NCBI GenBank assembly: GCA_037576195.1 | Contig: CM075103.1 | Coordinates: 37,957,250-38,021,249 of the forward strand | Reading direction: 5' to 3' | DNA length: 64,000 bases | Origin: Phytoseiulus persimilis | Taxonomy: Eukaryota; Arthropoda; Arachnida; Mesostigmata; Phytoseiidae | Shown: positions 48,554 to 63,102 of the stretch, one piece after another | Numbering within the stretch: position 1 is the stretch's first letter | Layout: each line of letters starts with the position of its first letter | The notes under the pieces: generated by a model | The model's input: the letters and a program-made list of their open reading frames with translations, nothing else | Database searches by the model: none | What the model was told of the DNA's origin: nothing | Made by a program: the position numbers and the translations under genes

Positions 48554-49645
48554 CGGATAGTTATGTCGCTCGCTTGTCGTTCCGCTCGAGAGATCTCATA
48601 CTAACGATATTGGAGAACGAAAACGCTCCTTTGGTCCCGAGGGCCGGTCGCCGACAGTGACCGGGATATTGCAGCTTTATTTTACGAAATACGTCAGTTG
48701 TGATCCCGGATGAGACGAGGCACAAGAAGCCCGACATGAACATACATGCCCCGCCTCTCACAGTGGGCCTGGTGGAATGAGATAGGTCTGACGCATTCGA
48801 ACAGAAAGAATGTTGCCAGCCGGATGAGAGGACGGATTTCACCGAGCGTGAGCAACGATCGGGAGCAATACACCATGTTCATCGATTTTTCGACGTCTCT
48901 CATACGCCTGAAACGGGGGAAGCAATTTCACTCCACCCCGCACAGTGAGCTCGGTACTTCCTGAGAAATACCCTTGTAAGCTTCCTCCCTCATAATTTCC
49001 GAGTCTCCCGACAGTTTCACATCGCGGCTAAGCAGCTTAGCAGTCGGCGTTCGTGGATCGGAAGTGTGGTCCAGGGTTTGAGGGCCAGGGAAGACCGCCG
49101 GCAAGACCATCCCGGGTGAGCTGGGATAATCCTGATTTTCGAAAGGATCCCGACGGAAATTCTGATTCAGAACTGCTTTGAACTTGAGACTTTGCGACAA
49201 TTCGCATAGAATGATTCAATTCCCCACATCTCTCAGCCCGATAAACGTTCTGCCAAACGCGCAACAATGGATGAGAACGTTATGCCTCCGGCAACGTTTC
49301 ACCTCTCTCGATGGAGGAGACCGTTTCGTCGACAAGCCCCGGGAGGCCTCTAACGCGTAGTGTGGCTCAGTAATGGATCGATTCGTGATTATGTAAAATA
49401 CAAGTCACAGCCCCAGACCATGCCCAGCCGAACATCCGACAGTGCCGAACGGGGTTAGCCGCTTGCTCCATCGACAACTACTCGAGAACGTGAACCAATG
49501 CGAATTGGGACGAATAATCCTCATTTTCAGCAGGATAATTCTCCGGGAACCTTACCTTAGTTAACTCTCAAGGAACATTCCGTGCAGCTAAGTTTGAGAC
49601 TCTACGCAAATTCGAGAGCGATAGAGATGCTTAGCGTGTGAGAAG

Positions 49646-49835
49646 AATGAAGGGGGGAAGATCGGTTGTAGCTAGGCGAGCAGGAAGCGGGGACACAGCA
49701 GGGATGGAGGAAAATTCGAGAGGAGGCGGGGAAGGACAGGTGAAATAGAGAATGGAGAGAGGAAGAGAAGCGAGCAAGTGGAGCGAGAAGAGAGGAAAAA
49801 CCGAAGAGATAGAGAGAGGGCGAGAGAGAGAGGCA
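49646..49835 (+). repeat. Purine-rich (GA) low-complexity tract
   Basis: About 190 bp with very few pyrimidines on the + strand, ending in GAGAGAGGGCGAGAGAGAGAG. It is open on the + strand as an Arg/Glu-rich frame that continues to TGA at about 50008 (from ATG 49778, 76 codons). The frame is explained by the purine bias, though its last 45 codons lie outside the tract. Such tracts can form triplex DNA. Confidence 0.8.
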
Positions 49836-52800
49836 ACGTGCTAAATAGCTGTGATGTGATCGAAGCATTCGACGACAATGCCGGCATGCTTTCCGGGGGT
49901 ACCGACAGAGGGAACAGCCGATTTTTCATGAGACCAAGAGTTGAGCACTCCGATCCTGGGTTTGAGTCCGAGATGTTTGAGAAAATCACTCAGATGCTTC
50001 CGGGTTGAGCTGTGAGGGGAGCTTAGTGTCATACGAACTGTATTGGTCTCTCTGATTGGTTCTCAAAGCAAGTTTTCGGGCCGCGTTGGATCCGATATCT
50101 GCTCTTCCGACGTTTTGACAAGTGAGCTTGGCGCAAGTTGACAGTAATCCTCAGGGGTCGTTAGTGCCCCTTGCTCGTTCCACGAAGGGAACGTCCTTGT
50201 CTGACTAGACTCTCCCAGCATGACGAGAGCCCCTACTTTCCGTGTCATTCCCTCAGATTGTTTTTGAAGTCTTTTGCTCAGGCTTATTGGGAATTTAATT
50301 GGGAGGATCAGCGTTATCAAATAGTCCTGTACCCACCACCCCAGTAATCTTTGTATTTTTCATGGTGAATTCTCCCCCGTTCCAAAATCGTCGACGCTCA
50401 GGCTCAGCTCCCGTTTCCGTTTCACGCCTCCGGAAGGCAGCTTCATTGAGCGACCAATTTGCGGGATGTTCTAAGAGGGCCGTATAGAGCGGACATGATA
50501 GGAGAACAAGACTGGAGGAGAAGTTTCTCGCAAGGCACAGGAAGTCCGGATCTCCTTCGAATTCATTCGAACACTGTCGAAAATAACGTCTATGGACGAA
50601 AACATCTCAAGCTGCTCGAGAAACACTCGGTCCACTAGAAAAGTACAGGTTCTTCAAGTCCGCGAGAGAGACATACAGGTCTGCCATGGCCCTCCGTAGT
50701 TGCACCCCTGATTTCCACGACGAGCTCTAAAAACGGGTCAATGAGCTCAACACCGTTGCCAGGATCATCAACTCGGAGGCCCCAACTCCAGAAACCTCGG
50801 GACGAGGAGAATCCGATGAGGAAGAGATACAGTACAACCTCGATCATCTCATCCAATCGATGCGGAAAAAGGTTGAACTGATCGAAAGACCATAATCAAG
50901 GAAAAGTAGAGGTTGCCATGATGGAGATTGTTCTGTGCTTGGAATCGAAATGATTCGGATTGCATTGCAATCAAAGTTGAGATATACAAGGCACGATTTC
51001 TGAGGGTTCAAATAATCGTACTGTGAACGCGTTCCCGTCTAGAACTGTGAGTCAGTCAGTCCCACTCGCTCTCGGAAACTGCAGTGCTCCTCCAATGAGG
51101 TGCATTACAATTTTGTGTCGAACGCCAAAAAGGAAATCCTCGTCGCAACTCTCCATGCTGGAGGCATCTCGAACTCAAGGGAGCCGCATAGTTTGTGAGA
51201 TTTCTTGGAAATTGTTCAGGAAGATCATGGCTCTCAACAAGAACACCTGAACCCCGGACATCGGGTCGGATTGCCTGTAAGGAAGTCTCACCTGTTGCTC
51301 GCTTCTCCCTGAGAATTCAGAAAGAAAAATACCTCAACCAGAGAACCGGCGTGACGATCAGCCGAGTCGGCTTAACATTCGCTCGGATCGTTGCTGATGT
51401 TGAGAAATAGGTTTTGCTGGAGTTGATGGAGCAGAAACTTCAACCGGTGCAGCGTGTCCGTGATCATCAAAATCGTGGTGAGCGATGCGGAAACAGGGTT
51501 TAATCTGATAATGAAACATTCGATCCGAACCTCTTCCGTCGGGACCGAGGATGAGAAAATCAGTTTCCAAGGTCGAACCCTTGACGACTCGCTCTGTTGA
51601 GAGCCTGTCGTCGAACTCTGGGCGCGGTCTGCTCCGAAGTGCTCGATGAAGCTCCTAGAGATACCCAGGCAACCGCGGAGGAGAGTGTACAAACGAAGCG
51701 AGGAAAACTCATGTCGATGTCCATTCCCAGTCGATATATAAATCTTGGTCTGCGGACTGATGGACATGCAGATTAATGATTCCGATCAGCCTCTCATTTC
51801 AGACGTAAGTTGCTCAGCGGATCACAATCTCCGGGAAAGTGGGACAGGCGCATGAATATGGACCGCGCCGTTTTTGCTGCGAACGTTGTTGAGTACTCAT
51901 CGCGAACGCCGCTGCAGAGGATTCGCATCGGATTCCTCCACAAAAGATCATATCTGAGGCATGTTCAAGGGGCGGGGCTATTCGCGGTGCGAGAAGCGTG
52001 AAATAGCGCTTTCGTCCAGTTACTTCCGGGGGCCGAACTCAGCCAGTTCCGATCTGATTCTGCAAGAATTGGAGGTTATGCCCTCACCATATTTCTGCGA
52101 CTACTCTCGCCCAACGATCTCGTACAGCCCGTTCTCGAAGTGTTTGCAGAGCAACCAACTCGTTTCCTACGAGAAACCCGAGGTACGATCTCGGAAGCGT
52201 CGCTTGCTTCGAGCAAGAACTGATGTCACCATCTGAGTCGTGAGATGACCTCTGACAATCAGCCGACCGGGCTCAATCCTGTCTCGCCGACGATATCAAG
52301 GTTGAAGTTTTCGTTTCGGGCCTTGACGGGCACAACCTCGAATCGAGCCGCGAGCGAATTCACGACGCTCGAGCTGACCCCAGGGAATTGCTTTGACACT
52401 TCTCCGCTCCGAGCCCGGGTTCTTGAACCTGATGCCGAAGACTGGAAGAATTTGTTTGTTCCAGTCGGCGCAGTGGCTTCGGGAACCTCTCTTGATGTCC
52501 CAATAGCATACTCAGTCCAAGCCCAGTTGGGTCTGGTGTAAGGGACAGAGGTCCGCGTACCTACGCGACATCGAAGCAGAACTGATGCTCGAGCAAGAAT
52601 GCCTACGTACATCCATCCGGAGCCCCTCTGAATGAGGACGAGCTTGAAGCCAGGAACTCCAGTATGTTGAGCATCAACGAAAGACTTCTGAAGCTCGTTG
52701 TGGTTGATGCAGTTCTGTTACCGGCAGAAGTCGAGTTACCGCCAATACGGTTCACTGCCGCCAGTATTCCCGAACATTGCGTCAGCAGGAAGCTAGACTC

Positions 52801-55800
52801 GCACCGAGTCGTGTCCTGAATCGCTCATCCAGCTCCGCAGGCGCCCGACTCCTCGAGCGATCGAAAACATGGGAGCTTGCAGATAACGGACATTGGAAGG
52901 AACGAAGGACCTGCTACGTTTGCTTGGTTGCAATTCCACGCTTCTCGTTCCTCGCAGATTCTTCTCAGAGTATTCGCTTCTATTCGGCGTCAAATCCGTT
53001 GCACAATGACCGACCAGAAAGCTCCCTGCCTCCGTGTTCTGCTCCATCGTCGATGATCATGGCCAGAAGTTTTCATCGTCGCGTGGATAGTCGGCAATCA
53101 TCTTCCCGATACTTTCTGATGATCACGAGGCGCCCGTCGGACACTCGCGTTACGTCGGACGAAATCTTTTGTAACTTGAGCGTGATTGAACATTCCGCGC
53201 ACGATGGGCATGCGTGATCACGTCCCGTTGGCAATGGTCGTGGCCCAACGAGCGGAATTCATTGCGATAGATAACGAGACCCACGCGGTGCTGCGATTCG
53301 CACATTCGCACGCATAGGTTGAGGATGTACGCGATCCCGCTGCCGAGCAGACTGGAGGCCGTTGCGCACGCGGCGTCGAATGCCGTTGGAAGACGTCTCT
53401 CCTCTCTGTCTATTTTCAAGAGCCCAAAACTCATGGAACACACTCGTGATCAATGGGTTTGATCAAACTGCCCAGAAGCATAACGCACGCATACAGTGAT
53501 GAGAACAGCACTTGCCGCATTCATTCTAATCGAAGCGCGCGATCTCTGGGCCACAACATGCCCCAATAGACGGGGACCTTTTGAAAGAAGTCGAAGATGA
53601 ACGGACGGGCTTCACTAGGGGGCCGTCTCGCGTCGAGATCGGAACAAATGAGTCGAGCGGTCGAGTGCCGGCAGAACGGAAACAGAATTCTCGGACGAAA
53701 GTGGGATCGGAGATGCGCGATGACCGGCGCGATCTCCATCATGAAATGCTCATGTGTCGAACGATATGTTGTGCACAAATGCGTATGAGTGCAGCGTGGG
53801 GACCGTTCTCGCCATCGCTCATAGCGGTTGGAAACTACCACTCCAGTTGAAAGGTCTGTCATATCATAATTCTTGACGTCCAGCAGCCATGCCAGTTAAC
53901 GTCGGTCGGTAAGACCAGCGTGTTTCTGCCACTCCGAGGACATGTCCGAACACCTTTCGCAGTATTCAGGGGAACGAATGGACACAGTGCAATAGAGAGG
54001 CACGAGTCATCGCGGCCAATGCCACACACGGCATGACAGCATTCTGAATCACTTCAGAAAACAGGCATCGACAAGGAGCAGAAGACGCACGTCACTGGAC
54101 GGCGGAGAATATACAAACGATTCAGAGAATGAAGAGGCACGCCCCCACTGGACATGTAAACTTTTGGAATTCGCAAGGCAGACGAGCGTACCACCCGATC
54201 GGAAGTGATGCGGGCATCGATAGGACCCACAGCCGAATAATCATGCGGGCCAGCCTGTTTCCGAGCAAGCGTGGATCGTGAGCGAGGCCGCTGTTCCGGC
54301 AACTTCTTCAAACGAATGGTTCGAGCGCGACTCCACTGAGGAAACGGTGCACTCCAGTAGGGTTCTCAAATACTGGAGTGAGCTCGCTGACAGTTGAAGC
54401 TTGGGTGACATATAGAGGGCTGTGGAGCGAAACGGGGACGCTCAAATAGAGAACTGACCTCCCACACTCCCTGTCGGCTTCGGTCGTCAGAAGATCTCAG
54501 CGGCGAGGATCGATGGATAGGTTCTCGACAGGGTTCCCCGTCTTGGGTTCTGTATCGGAGCACGAGCTGCTGCTTGAAGGATCTTGAACACGTCGGGAAG
54601 GCATCGTCTAGTGCTTCGACTTCAATCCTGGTACCTTCCCTGGATTCGTTGGTATCCGCTGTTTTCCCTAAAAGCTCCGTGGAAGGATCTGAGAGGACGG
54701 AAAACATCGAGGCGCACCGATGGACGAGTTGGCGCAGCTCTTGGCAACTTGCTGCTCGAGACATCATGGTGACAAAGCTCGCCATCACGTACCACAGGTT
54801 GGAAACTGACGGCCACGTAGACCCCATTCATTCGGTTTGTGTATGGGCAAGAATAGACAATATGGAGGTGATGGAGATTATCACATTACAGTTATATCAA
54901 TCCGAATGATTACAAACCTGTTCAGCCTTGATATAGCCGTATCACGAGGTACAAGAAGTCGGATCCATTTCTCCAAGGCGCTCGAGAGCACCGCTTCGAT
55001 CAGCCTCGATGCGCCTTACGGAGCCACGCCGCTTCGAACGTAGAATATGTTTTATCGCTGGTTTGATTCCCGATTCCGCTAGAACGGGTTCGCTAATAAT
55101 CGGTCTTTACTGAATAGAGGGTGGGTCTAAGTTTAGACATGGATCAAGCTCGACATCCGTCAATCCATGTCGGAGGATGGTAAAATATTTGATGCATGAT
55201 TTCCTCGGCTTGAATCGCTCGAACCCGCGTAACTAGCAATGTTCGGTGAATCGGCTCGGCTCGAGATTCCGCTCGACGATGACAGCTGTATGGTGCAGCG
55301 TGTCCGCATGTCGCCGACATGTGCTGCGGCGTGAGAAAAGTCAGATCTCACCCACCGAAGCGGCCTTCGTGCAGCGATCGGATGGATCGACCCATTTAAC
55401 GGGCCCCGCAGCACTCTCGCACGCTCACGCAGCTAAGAATGAGGTTATGGGAAACGTTCCTCGGGGGCTTGACACATCAGACGTTCCGGGAAGAGAGTGA
55501 GCGTTACTGAGGGTTCATGCTGGTGGGATGGGACCACAACGAGAAGGAGGCAACGAGGAGACATTCGCGTTGTAGGAGAAGTTCTCGGAAATCCTCGGTG
55601 GGCAAACACATCAGGGCACGCATTCGAATTTCGCCGCAAAACGGGTGCCCTGAAGTCCTTACGTGGCAGCTTTCTAATCGACGGCACACTCACTTCCAGC
55701 ACCATGAACTCATCCGAACCCCTCGAGATCGTTGTCGGCCGACCGTAGCATTGACGAAATCAGCCGTTTGAATGAGAAATGGCGCATTGTGATTGGGAGG

Positions 55801-56355
55801 GCTCCGCTCCGCATTGTGGAAGGCCTCGTCGGGCGTAACAGAACAGAGATTCGGTGATTCGCGGCGTTCGGCGGAGTCAACGATCTGCATCCTGACATTA
55901 GACAGCAGGCCGAGAGCATACCTGTGGATCATCGGAGAAGGATCCTCCGGTCTCCGACGGGAAATAAAGAACATCTCCCGAATCGGTTGTCTCATCCAAT
56001 AATGGAGACCACCGTTGCCTCTGATTGGGAAAATTGTGCGCGTTGATTAGCTGACTCCAGCGAGCAACGGGGTCTGTTGTTCTCTGTTTGCGCCCGGCAA
56101 CTCAATCATCTCTCGTACACACATTGTGAGTAATCTCTCAACTCCGGCAGAGGAGCAGTCAATCGTGAGTGTTTGTGTGGGAACGAAATATGTTCTACGC
56201 CCTCGGGACCAGATTCATGTCTTAGCTCCTGGGAGGAGCGTGGGAGGCGAAGAACGCGAACCGTTTCCCTGCTAATCGAACGGCGTGTCTGCGTTCCTCT
56301 CGACCTTATCGTGAGTGCCTGTCGATGAGATGTCACACGTGACCTGGGAGTTATC

Positions 56356-56760
56356 ATGTCACCCGTTCCACCCTTCGACAGCCATATCGCCCTGGTTGTC
56401 GAGTCAGCCAGATTCCTGTATCCAAGTTTGCTCCGCAGACTCAGACGGCGCCGTGATCCACCTGGGGATGTCGTAGCAGTCTCGGATCTCCACGACGCAC
56501 GAGATCGTTACATGTTCAAGTTGGTATGCGGTGATGACGCGCTCGCTGAGTTTCTCGCAGCTCTTACAAATGGCCATTTCAGCGAAGTATCAGTGAATCT
56601 GATCCAGTTGGCTCGCTCTGAGCTTTCGGACTGTCAATCGGTCCGGAGCATAGCTCGATGGATACACAAAAAGAGCACCGAGCTTCCTGATCTCCTCCAT
56701 GGTTTGAGCCCCCGCTTATTGTCAGAGGGAGCGCTCTATCCATCGTTGAGGTGTCGATAA
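56356..56760 (+). CDS. Hypothetical open frame, 134 codons
   Basis: ATG 56356 (context ATCATGT) to TAA 56758-56760. There is a basic patch LRRLRRRRDPP near residue 25, then a mixed segment with several acidic residues (VSDLHDARDRYMFKLVCGDD). No domain is recognised. Listed because the composition is more protein-like than its neighbours and the frame has an ATG. Confidence 0.15.
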   Translation: MSPVPPFDSHIALVVESARFLYPSLLRRLRRRRDPPGDVVAVSDLHDARDRYMFKLVCGDDALAEFLAALTNGHFSEVSVNLIQLARSELSDCQSVRSIARWIHKKSTELPDLLHGLSPRLLSEGALYPSLRCR

Positions 56761-58299
56761 TTTAAGGCGATCCTGCGGGTCGCTCCTCAGGAACCAACCA
56801 ACGCATACGGATCTTCACTGGGTCGTCGTCTCGCCAGCGATTCAGTTGGTTTGTTTGGGCGTCAGGAAGACGACCGATTGAAGGCCTCCCGTCGATCCGC
56901 GCGTCTGTTTGTAAGTCAGTTCGAGTGGGTGAGAATGTTTGTGCGGGTGTCTACTTAGCAGGCCCTGTGATAAATTATTGATACTGATTAATAACCTCGC
57001 GTGTAAAAATCCAGCGGCGCTTTCCTATGATAAATAGACGATCACGCCGCGCACTGATGGGCCTCGAGCAAGTTTTGCGAGACGAAAGCACACGGAGTTT
57101 AGCGTCCGAAGCTTCTCCGCTTACCGACGCAACAGAAAAAAAACTATCAATCAACGATCATGGAGCACAGTAGGTACAGCGAGCGATCATCTGTCGACGT
57201 CCGAGAGTCGAGCACAGGGCACAACCACTCCCCCCCCTCCCGGAATCGAAGACGGCCTCGGCAAGGCTGTCGATCTGAAAATGATCGCAAATTCGAACGA
57301 TTCGATGAGCGAGCATCAAAATTACCAAGCATCCTGCAATACCCAAGTCAACAACGCCCAAATGAGCGCACACTGTCTGGAGCTCGTCTTTCTTCGCTCA
57401 GGGCCCGCCGCAGTGACCGACGCCGAAGAGGGAAAACCGACCAGATTCCCTCGAATCACGCCTCTGGCCTGACTTTTCAAAACGGCTCCTGGTCTCTGCT
57501 CAGCATTTCGTGGAGGCGGCAGTCGGCCGCTGCCGCTCCTCTGGCATTAAATCATGCGCGAGATATTTCCCGTTCTGTGGCAGTCGTTTTTTCTCCCAAC
57601 ATATGTGGCTGTGTCGACCCACGGCTGAAATGAATCTGCAACGAGCGGGACCTCAGGCTGTTGACTCTCTCGAAACCTGAAATGACGTTTTTTGGAGAGA
57701 ATAGTATTTCAGGGGTTCTTTCGCGATTCACCCTCCTGTCCAAATCCAACGCACACGTCTCATCTCCGTGAGGGCTCCGCGGGCACCATACGACAAACAA
57801 TGAGCTCCGAGACCGATTTCACGCGAGAAAACGACGCCGCCACCGAGGATTGAATGCACCGAACAGCCACTGTCAGACCCCGGAGCGGGCCGAGAACTCC
57901 GATGAACAGATGCCGATGAAATTGGAAGGTTTCTCTGGCTTCTGGAGAATGGGTGCAACACTTCGAATCGTTTGCTCCAAAGAGAATTCATGTCGGGATC
58001 TCGCGGTTCGAATGCCATGAGGCTATCGAGGAGTTTGATTGCAGCTACGGGGCGCTGGGGAACTTCAACGAGGTGAGAACTCCGGAGATCCGGGTCAACG
58101 GAACACCGGAAATATTGGGCTCTCGATACATTCGACGTGAGACGTGGGCGAGCCTCTGAGTCCCAGTTCATTAGGGCGCCTCAAAATTTCTCCGAGCGGC
58201 CGTTGCTTCGAAAACTTTAAGAACAACAGTCGGACGGCTCCGGGACAAGCGCTCGGCTAGTTGGGAGTTCCGAGAGGAGCGTCGTATGTATGCTATAGA

Positions 58300-58310
58300 G
58301 CGCGCGCGCG
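58300..58310. repeat. (GC)5 dinucleotide run
   Basis: GCGCGCGCGCG, an alternating CpG run able to adopt Z-DNA. It shows that CpG is not strongly depleted here. Confidence 0.85.
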
Positions 58311-61300
58311 AAGGCTCAAACGGACGGAGGCTTCACAATGGGTCTGCTCCGGCGTCGTCGCTTGTTCTCGTCTTGAAAACAAGGATTTAATTTCGATTCA
58401 ACAAACGTCATGGAATCAGCTCTGGCGTAACGGTCTCCCTTCCTCCGCCTCTCCTTTCCGGGTGTAACTCGTGGCGCTCAGACAATGGGACAAATGGAAC
58501 GAAATTGGGACAAGCGAGAGTCTCTCTTCTGGCCTTCCACCTCGATCCAGGATCCTACTCAATGTCGAGTGCACCTCGAGAGCTGCCTGTTCCTCACGAC
58601 TTTCATGGGGTCGCCCGCGCGTTGTCCTTGGAACCGAGGATGGAAAGCATGCGCGCATCTCCGTTTGAGGAAGGCTCGAGCCGAGAAGTCGCGTTCGAAG
58701 CACGATAGGACGCTCGAGAGTCGAGTCGTACGCTGCTGAAGATGCTCGAGACGGCCCGATTACTGCGGTTTTGACTCCGGTCACCGCTGGCTGGGAATAT
58801 TCATTCCAAGTTCGAGTCCGAGCAACGAGATTCTCGAGCCTCTCGGTCGCGGAACCCAAACTCGATAAGCGTCTCGGCTCGCCGTTGGGGGGACAGTGAC
58901 TTATGCATCGGGTCATTGTGCACGTGCTCCTGTTGAATGAAGGTGACGGAAGGCTCGTCGACTTTTAGATCATTCAGCACTTCAGCTACCGCACGTCCCG
59001 GTCGCAGCACTTCGCTCGCATTTTACGTCCCCTCGCCGCAATATTCTCTGCCCAAAGTCGTCTGATGCTGGTCGGTTCTCCGGGTCGCGGCTCGGTTTGC
59101 GAGTTCAACGCAGCGTGATTCCATGGTGCAGGCCATGGCATCGAGGGCATGAACGCAGATGAATTCGAGCCCTTGCGCGAGCTCTGACCGCGAGCAACAA
59201 AGTTTCTCGTCGAGATAATTTGGTTAGCGGAGACAAACCGCTGGTGACGAACTTTCTACCGCGGATACGTCCGTCCCGCTCAGCCCGTTCCTGTTCCAGA
59301 AGGCTCCATACTGTTCCAGCCATCGCGACGAGAGGAGGGGTGAGGAACAACGCCTGGAAATTCCACATTCCTGCTCCCGGCTCATCCAAAATAGGAATCT
59401 GGATTCATTTTCTTGAACTCTCCCGTAGCTGTCGGGCCGGAGCGCCGCTGGGGACGGAGGGAGACGAGTAAAATAATGAGAGAAACGCTCGCGGCTCGCT
59501 TATTGAAAAAGTAGGCTGCGTCTTCAGCCGGCCACGAGCCCGATAGCAGGCTCTGGTCTAGAACAGAGGATAAAATATGACTTTCTCCGGCTTAGATACC
59601 GGGGCCTCGAATCGCCTGCGCTGCTCGCTCGCATGGGAGTGAAAGGAGGACCTAGATACCCTGCTCGCTCAGTTTTTCGTTCGCTTTTGTTTACCCTCCA
59701 AGAAATGCAAATTTGGGCACACGCGTCGTTTACCTTCCTGAGGCGCGTTGTTGAGTCCACTCACGAGGAGGATGGGAACTTTCTTTGGCCTGAACCTCTC
59801 GTCAACTAAATCATCCTCTCCCAGTCCGAGACAGCGACTGCAGGAAGAAGCTCTCAGCAGTGCGAGTCGGCGTCTGTCACCGGCCCGAGGAATGGGGAGC
59901 GCCCGCGCGCCACGGATTCGATCTCAACTCCTGAACAACTTAATCTCTTGAGATGACTGCGAGGTTGCATGTTGATGAATAATTCACTATCAGAAGAGCG
60001 CTCCTCCGTACCGCCTCAACCGGACGCGACCCTGCGCAAGCCATGCCGCTGTAGATGTACGGCAGAGCCGTCATGAGCGCGATCCCGAGAACGCACGACG
60101 TCGTCCTGGTCTCGAAAACGACGAGCCTCTACATTGCGCCGTAGAGGAACTTCTCACGAGCCGCCTTCCGCACCTCGGAAACCATCACACTCCCTTCAAT
60201 TCACTCCGGCGCCTGCGAGCTGGGTGCGCGCGTTGTTAACAGTCCGGAAGCTCTCCGCCTTCATCGAGTCAGCGCCCGCATGAGTCTGTCTGACCTCATG
60301 TCGTTCATGCCTTCATTACTCTGCACCTATTCCTCCACGCATACCGCTCCGTCCCCGTCGCTTCCGAGGGCTTTCATCCCTTCTTGTTGAATTTCACCGA
60401 TCTTGTTCTCCCCAGCAGGTGCCATCTTCACATCAACAAACTGATGAGCGAGCCCAGAGCTCATACCGGAGCGGAAATGAAACTTTCCGCTGCCGTGGCC
60501 CCTCATCCGATGGCGACTCTGATCCCCGGGGCACCGGGCATTCGCGTTTCAAAACTCGCCGTAATTCGAAGAAGGCCCAAGTCAGGTGTTGAGCGCGCAC
60601 TCGAGGCTTCTTAGTCACGGTCCAGTTCTCCCCCTGACTGTTTGACAAACGCGGACGCACGGCTTTGTCGAATTCCTCCATTTCAGGAGAGGAATCTGCT
60701 CCGATTCCTCGCGAGACGAACACTCTGGATTCTGTAGGGTTCAGGCGCCTACTGGGAGGCCGCCCCGAGGAGGGATGTGATATGACGAGTTCATCGATGT
60801 TTGCTCTGCTCAGCGACACGGATCTTCGAAAAGGCGAGGAGAGGGTGTTCGATCTCGGTCAAATGTGCTGGCAACGAGACCGGTGAAGCGGCAGGCGACG
60901 ATGGTCTATTCTCTGCTGTTTGGGTGCCTTGTGCCTCGCTCGAGGGGAAACGTCTCTCGGCGGGGCAAAGCGGGATTTCAGTCAGATCCGAGCAGGGGAA
61001 CTCGGGCACGACAGAAAGTTCCATAGGTCGATATTTCAATTGGCTCCATGAATAGGGACTCCGTGAGCACGGGGAGCAATCCATCTGGACACGTGTGAGC
61101 CGAGAACCCAACTGACTCGATTGCTCCCCGAGGTGGTTCATCGCGGGCAAATAAACCTCGTTGAAGAACGGAACTCAATCGAAAACTTTTCCTCCCTTGA
61201 AGTGAGCTGGGGTTCGAGTCAGGTTAACACGCTTCCGGGGATCCTATTCCGGCGCTCTCGAATCAAGCTCGCGTTCCGGGTCCGCTCTCCGAGGGGCACG

Positions 61301-61958
61301 GCAAGAGCATCCGGAAGCTTCGAATGCTGGAATCTTGAAAATAGTCATCATCCGGTTGATTCAGGTCTGCGAAGCTTGCCGACGTCGTGCGACGATTTCC
61401 TGTTGGGAGAAGATCTTCAAGCGGGAAAAGCCTGAGATGCGCGCCACTCGGGGGACCCTGTGCTACTGAAATACGAAAACATCACCCTCGACAAAATGCT
61501 GCAGGTTTCTATTTTCCGTTCCCTCGTTCGGCGCTTCGCTCAGGGAGTTGGCGTGGACAACTGTGTATTCTCAAACCCGTCTCTTGGCTCTTAACGCGAT
61601 TTTCCGCGTGAAAGCGTCGGGGGAAAAGTTGCCGCCTCGGGTGGAGACCCCGATGCGACGTCGTCCGATGGCTCTGGAACGTCGCCCATCGGAACGATTG
61701 GCTCAAAGTGGCGAGAATCATCGCCTCGAATTCAGCTCGTGCAGAAAAGTATCGGAGGCTCCACTCGCCTCCCAGGTGGAAGACTCCTCCGTGACGAGGA
61801 CACATGCTTGAAGCCCTGTCTGAGTGAGACTGCCCATACTTTGGACGCCAGCCCAAGTCTCGAGATCTGTTCGTGACAAGATTCAGAGGAATCAACGCAG
61901 CTCTTGGAGATAACGGAGACAGAAACAGGGCATAGACCTTCAGACTTCAGAAGAGTGA

Positions 61959-62234
61959 ATGAGTACGCATTGCTGGGGGACTACCGCTCTTCTATTTAGT
62001 TGCGGGATACGCTCCGCTGCAGCGGACAGTCGGATACAACAACTCTTTCAGCACGTGGGGTGCAACATGTTATCTATCTCCGGTCTCATCTGGAAGCAGC
62101 AACAAGATCGAAAAGCAGAATTGACTAGATTATCAACGAAATCCATCGAGCGGCGGATGGAGCTATCGACTAAATTGTTCGAGGTCGAGCTTCTCTCTCT
62201 GCGTCTGATGCTCTCGAACTTCACTTCATTGTGA
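61959..62234 (+). CDS. Small open frame with a coiled-coil-like C-terminal half
   Basis: ATG 61959 to TGA 62232-62234, 91 codons. The second half (QQQDRKAELTRLSTK onward) is charged and leucine-spaced, as in an amphipathic helix or short coiled coil. There is no family match and no codon-phase support. Could be an exon or chance. Confidence 0.15.
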   Translation: MSTHCWGTTALLFSCGIRSAAADSRIQQLFQHVGCNMLSISGLIWKQQQDRKAELTRLSTKSIERRMELSTKLFEVELLSLRLMLSNFTSL

Positions 62235-63086
62235 TAGTCCCCGACGAACCATCAAGCGGACTCTATGGAGAAAAGCAATCATTGTTGAAAAAAACGCCCC
62301 GACGATGATGACTCCTGAAGCGCCCGCGATTGCATGATTTTCTCCCTGTCGAGTTTGGACTTCCTCTACGCGAGTACGCACGGTATGCCACTCCAACTGC
62401 GTCTGTTCTCCGGGTCTGTTGGATGATAATTTACATGCCGGATGCTGTTCTTCGGAACGAAGCTAGAGCTTCGGTCGGCTCTGCCCTCGATGAGCCTGTG
62501 AGAGTTCTGAGCGGGTGGCGCGGAAACTGGACTACTCCTCAATAGCCGCTGCTGCCCCGACGCAACACGCACCATCGGCGCAATGAGGAATGAGCCCAAC
62601 GAGGCTCGAAGACAACGACTTCAGCCGGGAGCGACCACCCGGCTATGGCGATGACCCACCTTCCTCCAGCCCCCCTCTGTTCTATGAGCTCCGCATTGCT
62701 GCGCGAACCGCGCTCCCGCTTTAGTGGAACTTTCGGCGGAAAACGATGTTGCTCAGTGATAGCCGAACGCGCATAAGTCGAATCCCTTAGAAGTATTGAG
62801 GATTGGACGAGGGCTCCCAGGATAGAGGTCGCACTCCGGCGCGTGGCGGGGTCAGGTCGCGGCAAACTGTCCTCGTCGCTCTGATCGAACCGTCGCTGTG
62901 AGCAATTAGTGTTGAACAATACTCTTTACGGCGCCTTTACCGCTAGCTTGTCACGCTCGACGAAACCGAAGATGGAGCACGCCGAACAAGCCGTTGTCAA
63001 TCACCGACTCTGGAAGAATCACCCGTGCCATACTCTCATTTGCTATGCATGATACGACGCCGGTGGCAAAGCGCGACCCTGTTTTT

Positions 63087-63102
63087 GCCGCCGCCGCCGC
63101 CG
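63087..63102 (+). repeat. (GCC)5 trinucleotide run
   Basis: Five GCC units plus one base. It reads as poly-alanine in the open + frame 62994-63269 and as poly-glycine on the other strand. Confidence 0.9.

Larger units (their letters stand above)
41993..49645. other. No recognised gene outside the listed remnants
   Basis: At 42614-43171 both strands read protein-like. The + strand has KPARETPETAGDIFKSAT and the − strand 42822-43133 has GKLAFDLKDQKRGVEVFV; no domain supports either. 42290-42600 is a run of short sequence with repeated TCGATYC motifs. Confidence 0.3.

Noticed and set aside
52245..52612. Overlapping 98- and 117-codon frames on opposite strands
   Set aside because: Ser/Thr-rich, complementary in phase, no domain; consistent with chance.
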